Assembly: GCF_003025555.1 (NCBI RefSeq)
Contig: NZ_PYMH01000004.1
Coordinates: 248,001-312,000 of the forward strand
Direction: 5' to 3'
DNA from: Photobacterium lutimaris
Lineage (GTDB): Bacteria > Pseudomonadota > Gammaproteobacteria > Enterobacterales > Vibrionaceae
Length of the DNA stretch: 64,000 bases
Part shown: in pieces, positions 1-8,023 of the stretch
Numbering within the stretch: position 1 is the first letter of the stretch
Layout of the letters: each line of letters opens with the position of its first letter
Made by a program: the position numbers and the translations under genes
Notes under the pieces: generated by a model
Seen by the model: only the letters and a program-made list of their open reading frames with translations
Database searches by the model: none
What the model was told of the DNA's origin: nothing

Positions 1-240
1 CATATTCCCTGTCCAATCGATGTTGAAAAACCCAAAGCCACACAATGGCAATTTTCTTTGCCAACAAAGACAAAAAACCAATTACTCCGAGAGGCCATAG
101 CCACAGTGTTTAGCGAAAATGGAAATATATACAATCGCTCTGTGCTGGGCTTACAATTTACGCTGACGGCACTGCGGCTCTATGATTGCACCGCTGGACT
201 GACAATGGTCAAACGAATGAACACCTATGTACTTAAGTAA
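1..240 (+). CDS. C-terminal part of an unrecognised protein, cut by the window edge
   Basis: The frame starting at base 1 is open for 79 codons and ends in TAA at 238-240, so the gene would begin left of the window. The visible residues are mixed polar and hydrophobic, with no transmembrane segment and no motif I recognise. The next gene (Nudix) starts 100 bases downstream on the same strand. An open frame of this length could still be chance, so this is a tentative call. Confidence 0.4.
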   Translation, partial: HIPCPIDVEKPKATQWQFSLPTKTKNQLLREAIATVFSENGNIYNRSVLGLQFTLTALRLYDCTAGLTMVKRMNTYVLK

Positions 241-340
241 TTTGTGTATGCCCAAGTATTTGGGTCCGTAGGCTTTGACTTGGGTAATGAAGGGTTATCA
301 GCTAGAATGCACCGCTTGTTGAAACGTTCGGAAAATATAC

Positions 341-913
341 ATGCGACTACTGAAATCAACCGTGCATCCTGATTTACAACACCTGGAACCGTCTGAGCTC
401 CAGCAACAGACGTTTCACCGTAAGGCGGCACGAGGTATCATTCTTAACGGTGAAAATATCTTAATGTTGTATACCGAACGTTACCATGACTATACCTTGC
501 CCGGTGGCGGTATAGATGACGGCGAAGATGCCATTGAAGGTTTGATCCGTGAGCTGGAGGAAGAAACGGGAGCCCAGAACATACGGGATATCCGAGACTT
601 TGGCATCTACGAAGAATACCGCCCTTGGCATAAACCAGACTTTGATATCATGCATATGCTCTCATACTGCTACGTTTGCACAATCGACGAGCAGCTTGGG
701 GATACCAGGCTGGAAGATTATGAAGTGAAGAATGGCATGAAGCCGGTTTGGCTTAATATTTTTGATGCGATTGCCCATAATGAGCACACTATTGCTAACA
801 GTGATAAAAAAGGCATGTCGATTGAGCGTGAAACCTTCTTGCTGAAAACGATTGCTAGTGAATTGCTGGGCAGGCAGGAAACCGGGATGTTACCACTAAA
901 AGCGGCGAGCTAA
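341..913 (+). CDS. Nudix hydrolase
   Basis: A 190-residue protein with a clear Nudix box near residues 55-77: GGGIDDGEDAIEGLIRELEEETG fits Gx5Ex7REUxEExGU, whose glutamates bind the catalytic Mg2+ or Mn2+. Family members hydrolyse a nucleoside diphosphate linked to another moiety; the substrate cannot be read from the sequence. It has no signal peptide and is probably cytosolic. It stands alone, followed by a strong hairpin terminator at 961-984. The start at 341 has only a weak ribosome-binding site. Confidence 0.85.
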   Translation: MRLLKSTVHPDLQHLEPSELQQQTFHRKAARGIILNGENILMLYTERYHDYTLPGGGIDDGEDAIEGLIRELEEETGAQNIRDIRDFGIYEEYRPWHKPDFDIMHMLSYCYVCTIDEQLGDTRLEDYEVKNGMKPVWLNIFDAIAHNEHTIANSDKKGMSIERETFLLKTIASELLGRQETGMLPLKAAS

Positions 914-960
914 TCTGAGTCAAAACCCAAAATTAGGCAGTTAGGTGCCTCTGCAAATAG

Positions 961-984
961 AACGGCCTTAACGGCCGTTTTTTT
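961..984 (+). terminator. Rho-independent terminator after the Nudix gene
   Basis: AACGGCC (961-967), a TTAAC loop, GGCCGTT (973-979), then a run of T to 984. It lies 48 bases after the Nudix stop codon. Confidence 0.85.
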
Positions 985-1132
985 ACGTCCAGAATTCGAG
1001 TTATCAATATTATTGAGCTTGCTATAACGGTAGTGTGTCTATTTGCGGCTAGACGTTAAAGTATATGATTGGTATCACAGTTATTCCTTTATGGAGAATA
1101 GTTTTCTATAGAGAAGTGTTTAGGGAGGATAA

Positions 1133-1177
1133 ATGAGAAACTTTTTTTCTCTAGATAGCGGTACATTAACCTTATAA
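1133..1177 (+). CDS. Possible 14-codon leader peptide upstream of the cysteine desulfidase
   Basis: ATG at 1133 is preceded by a near-perfect ribosome-binding site (GGGAGG at 1123-1128, 4-base spacing). The frame reads MRNFFSLDSGTLTL and stops at TAA 1175-1177, 75 bases before the next gene. The peptide has two adjacent Phe codons and no Cys codon, so a cysteine-sensing attenuator is not obvious. The strength of the Shine-Dalgarno sequence is the only evidence. The rest of 985-1252 holds nothing else I can identify. Confidence 0.3.
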   Translation: MRNFFSLDSGTLTL

Positions 1178-1252
1178 AGACAAGGGCTTATATATCCTCA
1201 TTTTGCATTTAAATAAGCCTGATACCCTACAAGAGTCATGAAGGTGATGAAC

Positions 1253-2554
1253 ATGAAAAAGCATCTATGGAATGGTTTCATTGAGACTGTAAAACGTGAA
1301 GTTGTGCCAGCTCTTGGCTGTACCGAGCCCGTCTCTGTCGCATTGGCCGCTGCGATGGCAACACGTGAACTCAATAGTAATCCAACCCAAATAGAGGCCT
1401 TTGTTTCACCTAATTTGATGAAAAATGGTATGGGGGTCGCTGTACCGGGCACCGGAATGGTCGGTTTGCCAATTGCTGCTGCGGTGGGGGCATTGGCCGG
1501 CGATGCTGATGCCGGCCTAGAAGTATTGAAAAATATCACTCCGAAAGACGTAGCTTTAGCCAAAGTGATGCTCGAAAACAACGCGGTATCAGTAGGTGTT
1601 GCTGATGTCAGCAATATTTTGTTTGCCAAGGTGATTGTGAGTAATGGTACGGATACCGTAACGGTGATCATTGCCGATAGTCATACGCGGGTGATATCTA
1701 TCGAGAAAAATGGTCACGCGGTGTTTATTGCGGATCCCCAAAATACCACTCAACCAATGGCTGGCAATAATATTTTCGAACAAGTTAAGGCCGAAGATAT
1801 TTTTGAGTTTGCTCTTAACGCGCCGCTAGCTGATATTGATTTTATTTCGCAGGCATACTCGCTAAATGACGAGCTATCAAAAGAAGGTCTGACCGGTAAA
1901 TACGGTTTACAAATTGGAGCGATCTTCCAGCGTAATGTCGATCGCGGCTTGTTGTCTGGTGGTTTGTTGACTGATATTTTGCGTCGCACATCAGCGGCTT
2001 CAGATGCCCGAATGGATGGCGCGATGAAACCGGCGATGAGTAACTCAGGCTCGGGGAATCAGGGGATTGCCGCAACTATGCCTGTTTTGGTAGTGGCGGA
2101 GCATATCAACGCCGATCATGAAACGGCAGTTCGTGCTCTAATGATGTCGCACCTGATGGCTATTTATATCAAGAGTTACCAGAACAAGTTATCGGCACTG
2201 TGTGGCGCAACAACAGCTTCGATGGGAGCAGTGGCCGGCATGACCTGGCTGCTTGGCGGTCAGTTCAGCCATATCACTAGTGCTATTTGCAGCATGATTG
2301 GCGATATCACGGGTATCATTTGTGATGGTGCCAAGGCCAGTTGTGCAATGAAGGTATCATCGTCTGCCAGTGCGGCTATCAAAGCGGCATTGATGGCACT
2401 GGATGGCATTCGCGTAACGGGCAATGAAGGTATTGTTGCGGATGATGTTGATGCCTCAATCCGCAATATGTCAACGTTGGCCAATGGCGCGATGACCCAA
2501 ACGGATGTCCAGATTTTGGACATCATGGTACATAAATCATCGGCACATAAATAA
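1253..2554 (+). CDS. cyuA: L-cysteine desulfidase family protein (UPF0597, CyuA/YhaM type)
   Basis: The N-terminal GCTEPVSVALAAA, SPNLMKNGMGVAVPGTG and GLPIAAAVGALAG motifs are those of E. coli YhaM/CyuA. In that family an Fe-S enzyme degrades cysteine to pyruvate, ammonia and sulfide, mostly under anaerobic conditions. The conserved N-terminal Cys (LGCTEP) and a C-terminal Cys-rich stretch (CSMIGDITGIICDG, then ASCAMK) are suitable cluster ligands. The protein is cytosolic and full length at about 433 residues. ATG 1253 is chosen because AAGGTG lies 6 bases upstream; ATGs at 1238 and 1247 are alternatives. It is a single gene with a terminator at 2594. Confidence 0.85.
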   Translation: MKKHLWNGFIETVKREVVPALGCTEPVSVALAAAMATRELNSNPTQIEAFVSPNLMKNGMGVAVPGTGMVGLPIAAAVGALAGDADAGLEVLKNITPKDVALAKVMLENNAVSVGVADVSNILFAKVIVSNGTDTVTVIIADSHTRVISIEKNGHAVFIADPQNTTQPMAGNNIFEQVKAEDIFEFALNAPLADIDFISQAYSLNDELSKEGLTGKYGLQIGAIFQRNVDRGLLSGGLLTDILRRTSAASDARMDGAMKPAMSNSGSGNQGIAATMPVLVVAEHINADHETAVRALMMSHLMAIYIKSYQNKLSALCGATTASMGAVAGMTWLLGGQFSHITSAICSMIGDITGIICDGAKASCAMKVSSSASAAIKAALMALDGIRVTGNEGIVADDVDASIRNMSTLANGAMTQTDVQILDIMVHKSSAHK

Positions 2555-2593
2555 TTCTATTGAATTAATGGCTATGTACATCACCTGCATAGG

Positions 2594-2619
2594 AAAAGGG
2601 CACTTCGGTGCTCTTTTTT
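2594..2619 (+). terminator. Terminator after cyuA
   Basis: The stem AAAAGGGCAC / GTGCTCTTTT closes a TTCG tetraloop (2604-2607) and runs into a T tract. One G-U pair is present in the stem. Confidence 0.85.
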
Positions 2620-2633
2620 GTCACAATAATAGA

Positions 2634-2918
2634 CTAGCTTTTGAAGATAGCCTGCGCTGCCGGAATGACTTCGGAAAAACTCGCCCCAGGCGTTAATGAC
2701 TTCATTCGTGTGATGAAGTCTAAGCGTATCTTGGTGTATTGGTAGCGCGTTTTACAAACGAGCCATTCAGAGCGATCTGGGTGTACCTCAGTATTGATAC
2801 ATTGCCCTTCCACACGACTATCATCCCTGAGCTCAAGTAATACATCATAATGGGCATCACATGCTTGTTCGAGATAATTGTGCAGTGTGAAATCTATCGG
2901 TTGGTAACGATTTGTCAT
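2634..2918 (-). CDS. rof: Rho-binding antiterminator (Rof/YaeO family)
   Basis: This 94-residue protein opens with YQPIDFTLHNYLEQACDAHY and continues LLELRDDS, matching the E. coli Rof pattern YQPI..D....LE.AC..H followed by LELKDG. Rof is a small Sm-like beta-barrel protein that binds the Rho primary RNA site and inhibits Rho-dependent termination. The acidic face and the RLDFITRM strand near residues 63-70 fit the fold. The C-terminal 15 residues extend past the E. coli protein. It converges on cyuA. The Shine-Dalgarno sequence is weak. Confidence 0.8.
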   Translation of the reverse strand: MTNRYQPIDFTLHNYLEQACDAHYDVLLELRDDSRVEGQCINTEVHPDRSEWLVCKTRYQYTKIRLDFITRMKSLTPGASFSEVIPAAQAIFKS

Positions 2919-3091
2919 AACGCAGTCTCGGTATTAGGGGGAGCGTTTTTGCTTTGTCCCCTGTTGGGTGAAAGCTGAGTAAAGATTTCTTGGCCACCAC
3001 ATAAAAGCGTAGTCAAAAATGAGAATCTCGCTCAATACTGAAACAACCTGAAATAGTTTCGGTTCTTTGTGGATGGCGTGGGATAGGGAGA

Positions 3092-3120
3092 GAGGCCACA
3101 ATGTCGTTGGCTGTGACCTC
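3092..3120 (-). terminator. Possible terminator of the downstream RelA/SpoT-like gene
   Basis: GAGGCCACA (3092-3100) and TGTGACCTC (3112-3120) form a 9-bp stem with one wobble pair, 11 bases past the stop codon on the minus strand. The following sequence is pyrimidine-rich but lacks a clean T run. Confidence 0.4.
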
Positions 3121-3131
3121 AGGGGGAAGAG

Positions 3132-3917
3132 TTATACTGCGATACTTACTGGCTGTAGGTACTGCTGCCATGCATCATGGTACAGCGATTTCGATGTCGC
3201 TCTTAGCTTTTTGATTTGAGCCATCTCAAATTCATTCTGAGGGCGGTTCTGGCTTAGTGCCGTTCGCTCGATATGCTGAATTTGTTCGTAAATTTTATGC
3301 TCTTCACCATTCTTAACGTCAGAAATAGCATCTAGGTGCAACTGAACTTCGGCAATTAGCTCGGAATCAGGCAGTTGAACCAGCAATTTCAAATCACGGT
3401 AACCAGAATCCGTTGGGGTCTTAAACCGATTTTTAACTGACACAATGGTTGCTTCTTTGCTAATGAGTTCAAAAGCATTAACCAGACCATGGATATCATC
3501 TGCAACCAGTGATGCTCGGGCCAAGTCGGTTATTTTGCTGGCATCTCCGTTGAGCTCAGTGGCAATTTTCTTTTCGGCCCGCTCTCTTGATTTCACATCA
3601 GGTAGCACGATATCAGTATTGGTCATCAAGCCGACTTCGTTCATCAGGTTGGCCAGCTCTTGCTGGGCTGAAGGAGCGATGTTGTATAAATCTTCGAAAT
3701 GAGTATATGGCTGTTGAATATCAATCGCGCGCCAGCTCTCAATGCTATAAAGTCCGCTCAGGCTTTTTTGGAACGACTTTTTGCTGGCTTCAGAATGCTT
3801 TGGTGATATCTCATAATCATTTCCAGAGTAGTCTGCCATCAATGGTGCTGCCATCGCTGACCCACGGGTCAGAAAAAACAGAACAAAACACGTTCGAAGT
3901 ACAGATTTAAAATGCAT
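3132..3917 (-). CDS. Putative exported RelA/SpoT-fold protein (paralogue 1)
   Basis: A 261-residue protein. Residues 1-23 form a signal peptide (hydrophobic FVLFFLTRGSAMAA). The central region resembles the RelA/SpoT (p)ppGpp-synthetase fold: VKSRERAEKK (108-117), ITDLARASLV (129-138), GYRDLKLLV (172-180) and IAEVQLHLD (188-196). These match the family's basic nucleotide-binding stretch, the 'D..G.R' strand, 'GYRS' and 'vEvQiR' motifs. Canonical RSH enzymes are cytosolic, so export is odd. ATG 3917 is chosen for AAAGGAG upstream and a length matching its neighbour. Its closest visible relative is the next gene. Function is not established; the fold call is by eye. Confidence 0.6.
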   Translation of the reverse strand: MHFKSVLRTCFVLFFLTRGSAMAAPLMADYSGNDYEISPKHSEASKKSFQKSLSGLYSIESWRAIDIQQPYTHFEDLYNIAPSAQQELANLMNEVGLMTNTDIVLPDVKSRERAEKKIATELNGDASKITDLARASLVADDIHGLVNAFELISKEATIVSVKNRFKTPTDSGYRDLKLLVQLPDSELIAEVQLHLDAISDVKNGEEHKIYEQIQHIERTALSQNRPQNEFEMAQIKKLRATSKSLYHDAWQQYLQPVSIAV

Positions 3918-4139
3918 CAAACAACTCCTTTGCTGCCTGAACAATTCAGGCATCATACGTAAAAAGGTGTGTCTTCGCGGACAGGGCCTGCTAAGAAAAA
4001 GTGACGTATTTTTTGAGTTGCTAGCTACTCTATGCTTGCTAGGTTATCAAAGTTATCTGAACGCTGGATGAACTTGGAAAATACATTGGTAGGAGTTAAC
4101 AGAAGCCTGACAAAATTACCGGTAATTGACTGAAATAAA

Positions 4140-4162
4140 AAGGGAAGCAAATTGCTTCCCTT
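4140..4162 (-). terminator. Terminator of RelA/SpoT-like paralogue 2
   Basis: AAGGGAAGCAA (4140-4150) and TTGCTTCCCTT (4152-4162) form a perfect stem. On the minus strand it is followed by a TTTTTATTT tract, 14 bases beyond the stop codon. Confidence 0.8.
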
Positions 4163-4176
4163 AATATGAATATCTG

Positions 4177-4965
4177 CTAGCTTGCTATTGCTAGGGGGTC
4201 AGGTTGTAAGTATTGATGCCAGGCTTGTTGGTACAATTGCTGGGACTGTTGTCTTAACACTTTGATTCTTGCCACTTCAATGTCATTCAGCTGACGCAAC
4301 TGTTGGCTAGCTTGGCGCTCAATGTGCTGAATAGTTTCATAGATGTCGTGCTCCGGGCCACTTTTGATTTCTGCAATGGTATCCAAGTGAAGCTGTACTT
4401 CGGCAATCAGGCCTGTTTGAGGAAGCTGTACCAGTAGTTTCAGATCGCGGTAACCAGAAGAGGCGGGTTGCTTGAATCGATTCTTGGTTTCGACAATGGT
4501 GCTTTCACGATTCAAATGGTTAAAGGCATCGACTAGCGAGGAAATGCTATTGGCGACCAGCGTACCACGGGCAAGGTCTGTCAGCATTTCTGGCCGGCCT
4601 TTGAGTTCGGTAGCAATCTTCTTCTCTGCGCGTTCGCGGGATTTTACACCAGGAATGATAGGCTTTGCTTCAGTGTGAAGGCTAACTTGAGTCAGCATCT
4701 GCTCGAGCTCTTTCTGGGCAGCATGAGCGTGCAGGTATAGTGTATCGAATTGGCTGTAAGGCTGGCTTAATGCTTCTTGTCGGAAGCTCGGTATTGAAAA
4801 TAAACCGCTAAGGGAACGTTGGAAGTTATCCTTGGTGTCTTGTGTTGGGGATGGAAGTTTAAATTCCGAATCAGCTAATTGTGGTACAGCTGCATTGGCC
4901 ACAGGGCCTCGTCCGAAAACACATAACAGAACGAAACACGTTCTGAATAAAGACTTCGCGATCAT
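4177..4965 (-). CDS. Putative exported RelA/SpoT-fold protein (paralogue 2)
   Basis: A 262-residue paralogue of the preceding gene. It has a signal peptide (1-26, ending PVANAA) and the same ordered motifs: VKSRERAEKK (107-116), LTDLARGTLV (128-137), GYRDLKLLV (171-179), IAEVQLHLD (187-195), and a shared EHDIYETIQHIER helix. A good Shine-Dalgarno AAGGAG lies 5 bases before ATG 4965. Each copy has its own hairpin terminator and a roughly 250-base gap separates them, so they look like duplicated single-gene units rather than an operon. Both end in a Gln/Tyr-rich helix (LYQQAWHQYLQP). Periplasmic or secreted location is inferred from the signal peptide. Confidence 0.6.
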   Translation of the reverse strand: MIAKSLFRTCFVLLCVFGRGPVANAAVPQLADSEFKLPSPTQDTKDNFQRSLSGLFSIPSFRQEALSQPYSQFDTLYLHAHAAQKELEQMLTQVSLHTEAKPIIPGVKSRERAEKKIATELKGRPEMLTDLARGTLVANSISSLVDAFNHLNRESTIVETKNRFKQPASSGYRDLKLLVQLPQTGLIAEVQLHLDTIAEIKSGPEHDIYETIQHIERQASQQLRQLNDIEVARIKVLRQQSQQLYQQAWHQYLQPDPLAIAS

Positions 4966-5202
4966 TGGATCTCCTTAGTATCACCGCTTCAACGTCAAGC
5001 GGTACATATAAGATATCTGGGCGAAGGCTGGGTTTTCAATATGAACGTAGTAGAAAGTCTGGGGGCAAAGTATCATCCTGTGACGTGCTTCCCAATCAGC
5101 ATATTTACAGTGTGAGCTGGCCCATAAATAGGAATATCTCCTTTTATGTGTCTTATAAATTCAAAATGGTAGAATACGGCAGTGATGTTAATTAAGAGAT
5201 AA

Positions 5203-5535
5203 ATGATGCAACAAAATTTATTGATTATCTTTGCGGCAATTTGGCTCGCAATGGCTGCGGGTAGCTATATGTTGTTCCAAAAAGGTACGGATGTCGTAAG
5301 AAAACGCAAGCTGTGGCCGATATTCACCATTGTAAATAATGTAGTGATCGGTGCTGTGATTGTCTATGCGCAACCGCCATTACCTATGATGGTCGGGTTG
5401 TTGGTATTTATGGTGCCGTTAACATGGCTGACAATACGTTCAACCAAGTTTTGTGATGAATGTGGTAGCCCATCACGGTCGCCATTTTTTATGAAGCCAC
5501 CCGAGAAGTGCTCTCATTGCCAAAAAAAACTGTAA
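5203..5535 (+). CDS. Small membrane protein with C-terminal zinc ribbon
   Basis: A 110-residue protein with about three hydrophobic helices (residues 5-25, 40-58, 60-77), then a cytosolic tail with CDEC and CSHC pairs (around residues 86-89 and 104-107), a four-cysteine zinc-ribbon pattern. I do not recognise the family. It stands alone, converging on hopJ with only 24 bases between them and no evident terminator. ATG 5206 is an equally possible start. Confidence 0.6.
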   Translation: MMQQNLLIIFAAIWLAMAAGSYMLFQKGTDVVRKRKLWPIFTIVNNVVIGAVIVYAQPPLPMMVGLLVFMVPLTWLTIRSTKFCDECGSPSRSPFFMKPPEKCSHCQKKL

Positions 5536-5559
5536 GCTAAGCCCTGAAGGAGAACCGTC

Positions 5560-5919
5560 TTACGCACAAGCCTTTTCAGCCAAAGGTGCGGCGTCGAACT
5601 GAATACCTTGCCAGCCATATTTCATGAAGTGGCGGATGTTTTGGTGATCGGTCGCATCTGGGTGTTGCAGAACATCAATGCGGTAATAATCACCAAAGCA
5701 GGCAAGGGTTTCTGCTTCAGATAGTTGGTGGAGCTTGGCAAAGGCAAAAATGCGGCAGGATCCTTCATTGGTGGCAGCTTTATTGCAGAGGGTCTCGTTG
5801 CCTAAACCGTTGGTAAAAGCGGTAGGCTGATAGGTGTAATAATGCTCGATGATTGTCATTACTTCGGCAAAAGAAACGTTGTCAGGCTGGGATTTCAGTT
5901 TCTCTAATAGTGCTTCCAT
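5560..5919 (-). CDS. HopJ type III effector family protein
   Basis: This 119-residue protein fits the HopJ family: an N-terminal LLEKLKSQPDNVSFAEVM helix, YTYQPTAFTNG, the GSCRIFAFAKLHQLSE core, and a C-terminal HFMKYGWQGIQFD. Despite the name, the family is widespread in free-living gammaproteobacteria without type III secretion, and none is visible here. It is probably a cytosolic housekeeping protein of unknown role. A following DUF2750 gene on the same strand is separated by a hairpin. Confidence 0.8.
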   Translation of the reverse strand: MEALLEKLKSQPDNVSFAEVMTIIEHYYTYQPTAFTNGLGNETLCNKAATNEGSCRIFAFAKLHQLSEAETLACFGDYYRIDVLQHPDATDHQNIRHFMKYGWQGIQFDAAPLAEKACA

Positions 5920-5931
5920 GGCAAATATCCT

Positions 5932-5965
5932 TTAAAGAAGGGGCGAAAGATATTGACCTCGCCCC
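5932..5965 (-). terminator. Hairpin between DUF2750 and hopJ genes
   Basis: GGGGCGA (5940-5946) pairs with TCGCCCC (5959-5965). Read on the minus strand the stem is followed by TTCTTT, 33 bases after the DUF2750 stop codon. Confidence 0.55.
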
Positions 5966-5997
5966 AGAGTAACTGTTTGTAATCGCGCTGCTAGTTG

Positions 5998-6390
5998 TTA
6001 CCGGACTTTTTTTGCTTGCTGCTTCAGTTCAAAGTCCAGCTCATCAGGGAACACCACTAGGCCATCTTCATCTTGATTTGGAAAAATAACGACAGCAAGT
6101 TCATCGTCTTCCAGTCCATGCGTCCAGCGGCTGTGCCATTTATTCAGGGAAATGGCTTCAGCTTTGCATTCTTCCCACTCACCGGTCGCCCAAGATTCGG
6201 CAAATTCTTTGTTTGGCCATACAGGTACACAGTCCTCATCATCGGTATTGAGCATGACGCAGCCGTGTTCATCCGTCAGAATCCAGATTTCGCGGTTGCT
6301 AACCGTTTCTTTCACCAAATACTTATAACGCTTCTCGGCATCATAACCTTGAATCTGTTGAATTTGGCTTGGTTCTAATGGCGTGGACAT
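5998..6390 (-). CDS. DUF2750 domain protein
   Basis: A 130-residue acidic cytosolic protein. Visible family features are KRYKYLVKETVSNREIWIL (residues 19-37), the VPVWPNKEFAESWATGEW block, and an acidic end with VVIFPNQDEDGLVVFPDELD. Its function is unknown. ATG 6390 is chosen because AGGAAAAT lies just upstream, shortening the longest frame by seven codons. It lies between hopJ and the Fap-like locus with no evident functional link to either. Confidence 0.75.
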   Translation of the reverse strand: MSTPLEPSQIQQIQGYDAEKRYKYLVKETVSNREIWILTDEHGCVMLNTDDEDCVPVWPNKEFAESWATGEWEECKAEAISLNKWHSRWTHGLEDDELAVVIFPNQDEDGLVVFPDELDFELKQQAKKVR

Positions 6391-6457
6391 TCTTATTTTC
6401 CTGTTACACATAGTAGTAGCGTCATAGCATAGAGGAAAATTAGACTTTAGTCATGAA

Positions 6458-6488
6458 AATAGCCTTACCCGCAATGGGAAAGGCTATT
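6458..6488 (-). terminator. Terminator of the outer-membrane barrel gene
   Basis: AATAGCCTT and AAGGCTATT flank an inner CCC/GGG pairing. The minus-strand transcript ends the stem with TTTTC, 28 bases beyond the stop codon. Confidence 0.75.
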
Positions 6489-6515
6489 AAATTCCGGCAT
6501 TTCTAGGGGCGAGGG

Positions 6516-7550
6516 TTAGCGTAGGGTATATGGAACACGGACAGTCAGTTGGAAGTCTGGGGCATCCGCGGTCAAGCCAGCACTAACACCAACGTTCAAG
6601 GTCGTTTCGGGATTGATTGCGTAGTTGGCACCCATGGATATGGAGTCAAGTTGTAATAGTTTGGCATCAGAGGGGGTTGAACCATCGACTTTGGACTTCA
6701 AAATGGTTTTGTGGCTCAGTCCCAAGCTGAAAGAGAATTTAGGGTTAACAGCGAAGCCCATACCAGCGCTGAATCCAATGGTATCACCGAGGTCGATTTT
6801 ATTACTGATAGACTCACCATCAATTTCTGAAGTGACATCATCTTCAATGTTCCAAATGTAACTGAGGTTGGCGTAGATGACAGCTGGGTCCATTGGCATG
6901 ATCATGGTGACACTCGGCTCAATACTCGGAAAGCCTGAGCCTGTTGGGAGCTCTTCAAATCCAAATTGCGTATCAACTGGGACATCATAGGGCGACGTAC
7001 CTGTCGTGGTTTTAAACCTGAGCCCTGCAATCCAGTACGGTGCGGTTTCCATATTAATTTGGTATTTAAAAGCAGCCTCTATATCGCCGATGTCATTGCT
7101 GCTAAAAGTGCGAGTTTCGGCAGAGTCACTGCCTGAGTTAACACTTCTTCGTGAGATGGAGTCATAACGATAAACCCACGGGATCCGGGCCTCTACCTCA
7201 AGACGGTTGGTGATGCCGTACCGTCCAGTAACACCAAAGGTCAGTGTTGTGCGATCGGTATCGTTAGCTTCTATTAATCCTACGATAAGAGAAGGAAGGA
7301 CGGTATAGCCCACGACCGAGACTGTATTTGAAGAATTTTGTGTAAAAGACAAGCTGGTATCGAGCACGAATGACCCTTTAGGCGTCAATACACCGGGTAA
7401 GTCGGGATCAAGGAGATCACCAAAGGTCTGTACTCGCTTCGGCTTTGCTTTGGGTTCTGTAGAATTTGTAGCTTGCTCTGTTTCTGCTGCGACTGTTCCT
7501 GAAATCAAAGCAAGAAGCGCGATACAGCTTTTGTTATTGAAAATACTCAC
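6516..7550 (-). CDS. FapF-like outer-membrane beta-barrel transporter
   Basis: A 344-residue protein. It has a signal peptide (CIALLALISGTVAAE) and a short Lys/Pro-rich periplasmic segment. The rest is alternating amphipathic strands (FVLDTSLSFTQ, TLTFGVTGRYGI, LEVEARIPWVYRY) ending in a terminal VRVPYTLR strand, typical of an outer-membrane barrel. The GTG start at 7550 is preferred because GAGG lies 5 bases upstream and it opens directly on the signal peptide; a TTG at 7583 is the longer option. It lies divergent from two amyloid-subunit-like genes and a C39 peptidase, the setting expected of FapF, the Fap amyloid exporter. The long N-terminal coiled coil of Pseudomonas FapF is not evident. 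Confidence 0.6.
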   Translation of the reverse strand: MSIFNNKSCIALLALISGTVAAETEQATNSTEPKAKPKRVQTFGDLLDPDLPGVLTPKGSFVLDTSLSFTQNSSNTVSVVGYTVLPSLIVGLIEANDTDRTTLTFGVTGRYGITNRLEVEARIPWVYRYDSISRRSVNSGSDSAETRTFSSNDIGDIEAAFKYQINMETAPYWIAGLRFKTTTGTSPYDVPVDTQFGFEELPTGSGFPSIEPSVTMIMPMDPAVIYANLSYIWNIEDDVTSEIDGESISNKIDLGDTIGFSAGMGFAVNPKFSFSLGLSHKTILKSKVDGSTPSDAKLLQLDSISMGANYAINPETTLNVGVSAGLTADAPDFQLTVRVPYTLR

Positions 7551-8023
7551 GAATTCCTCACTTAATACTCTTAGCTTACCCAAAAAATATGTTGTGGTTT
7601 CTGCTTATATATATGCAATAAAAAAAGCATATTGCTAGATAAGAAAATAATAGTAGACATGAGAATTTTATGGTAATTAAGAATCTTATTATTAGTATTA
7701 TTTATGAGAATTTTTCGAAATTATCTCTTATCTAAGATAGTGGGTAAATGTAAATTATATGAGAAATAATTCCAATGTATAAGAAATAATAACAGTGTTT
7801 ATTATTTGATTATCTATTCTAAGAGTTGAAAATGTGAGATTTGTTTTCATATTTTATACGTTATAAACGTTAGGAATTAAAAGGAAAAGTTCATAATAAA
7901 AAGCACAAAAAATTATTAAAAATAATACAGGAACTTCTTTGGCCAGCACTATAGTTAAGTTATCTCGCAAACACGGCGAGTGATTATAAGAAAATAACTA
8001 CTAAATATATTTGGAGTATGACC
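7551..8023. promoter_or_regulatory. Long AT-rich divergent control region of the Fap-like locus
   Basis: 473 bases of very AT-rich sequence separate the barrel gene from the first subunit gene. ATGAGAA occurs at 7659, 7704 and 7759, and ATAAGAA at 7779, all in the same orientation. The density suggests binding sites for a biofilm regulator or H-NS-type silencing, but no known box can be assigned with confidence. No reading frame of note lies inside. Confidence 0.45.

Noticed and set aside
225..431. Short minus-strand frame across the Nudix start
   Set aside because: It overlaps the Nudix gene, lacks a ribosome-binding site and has no family resemblance.
4965..5195. 76-codon plus-strand frame in the RelA/SpoT-like promoter region
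   Set aside because: It begins opposite the start of a supported gene and its residues show no domain or signal peptide.
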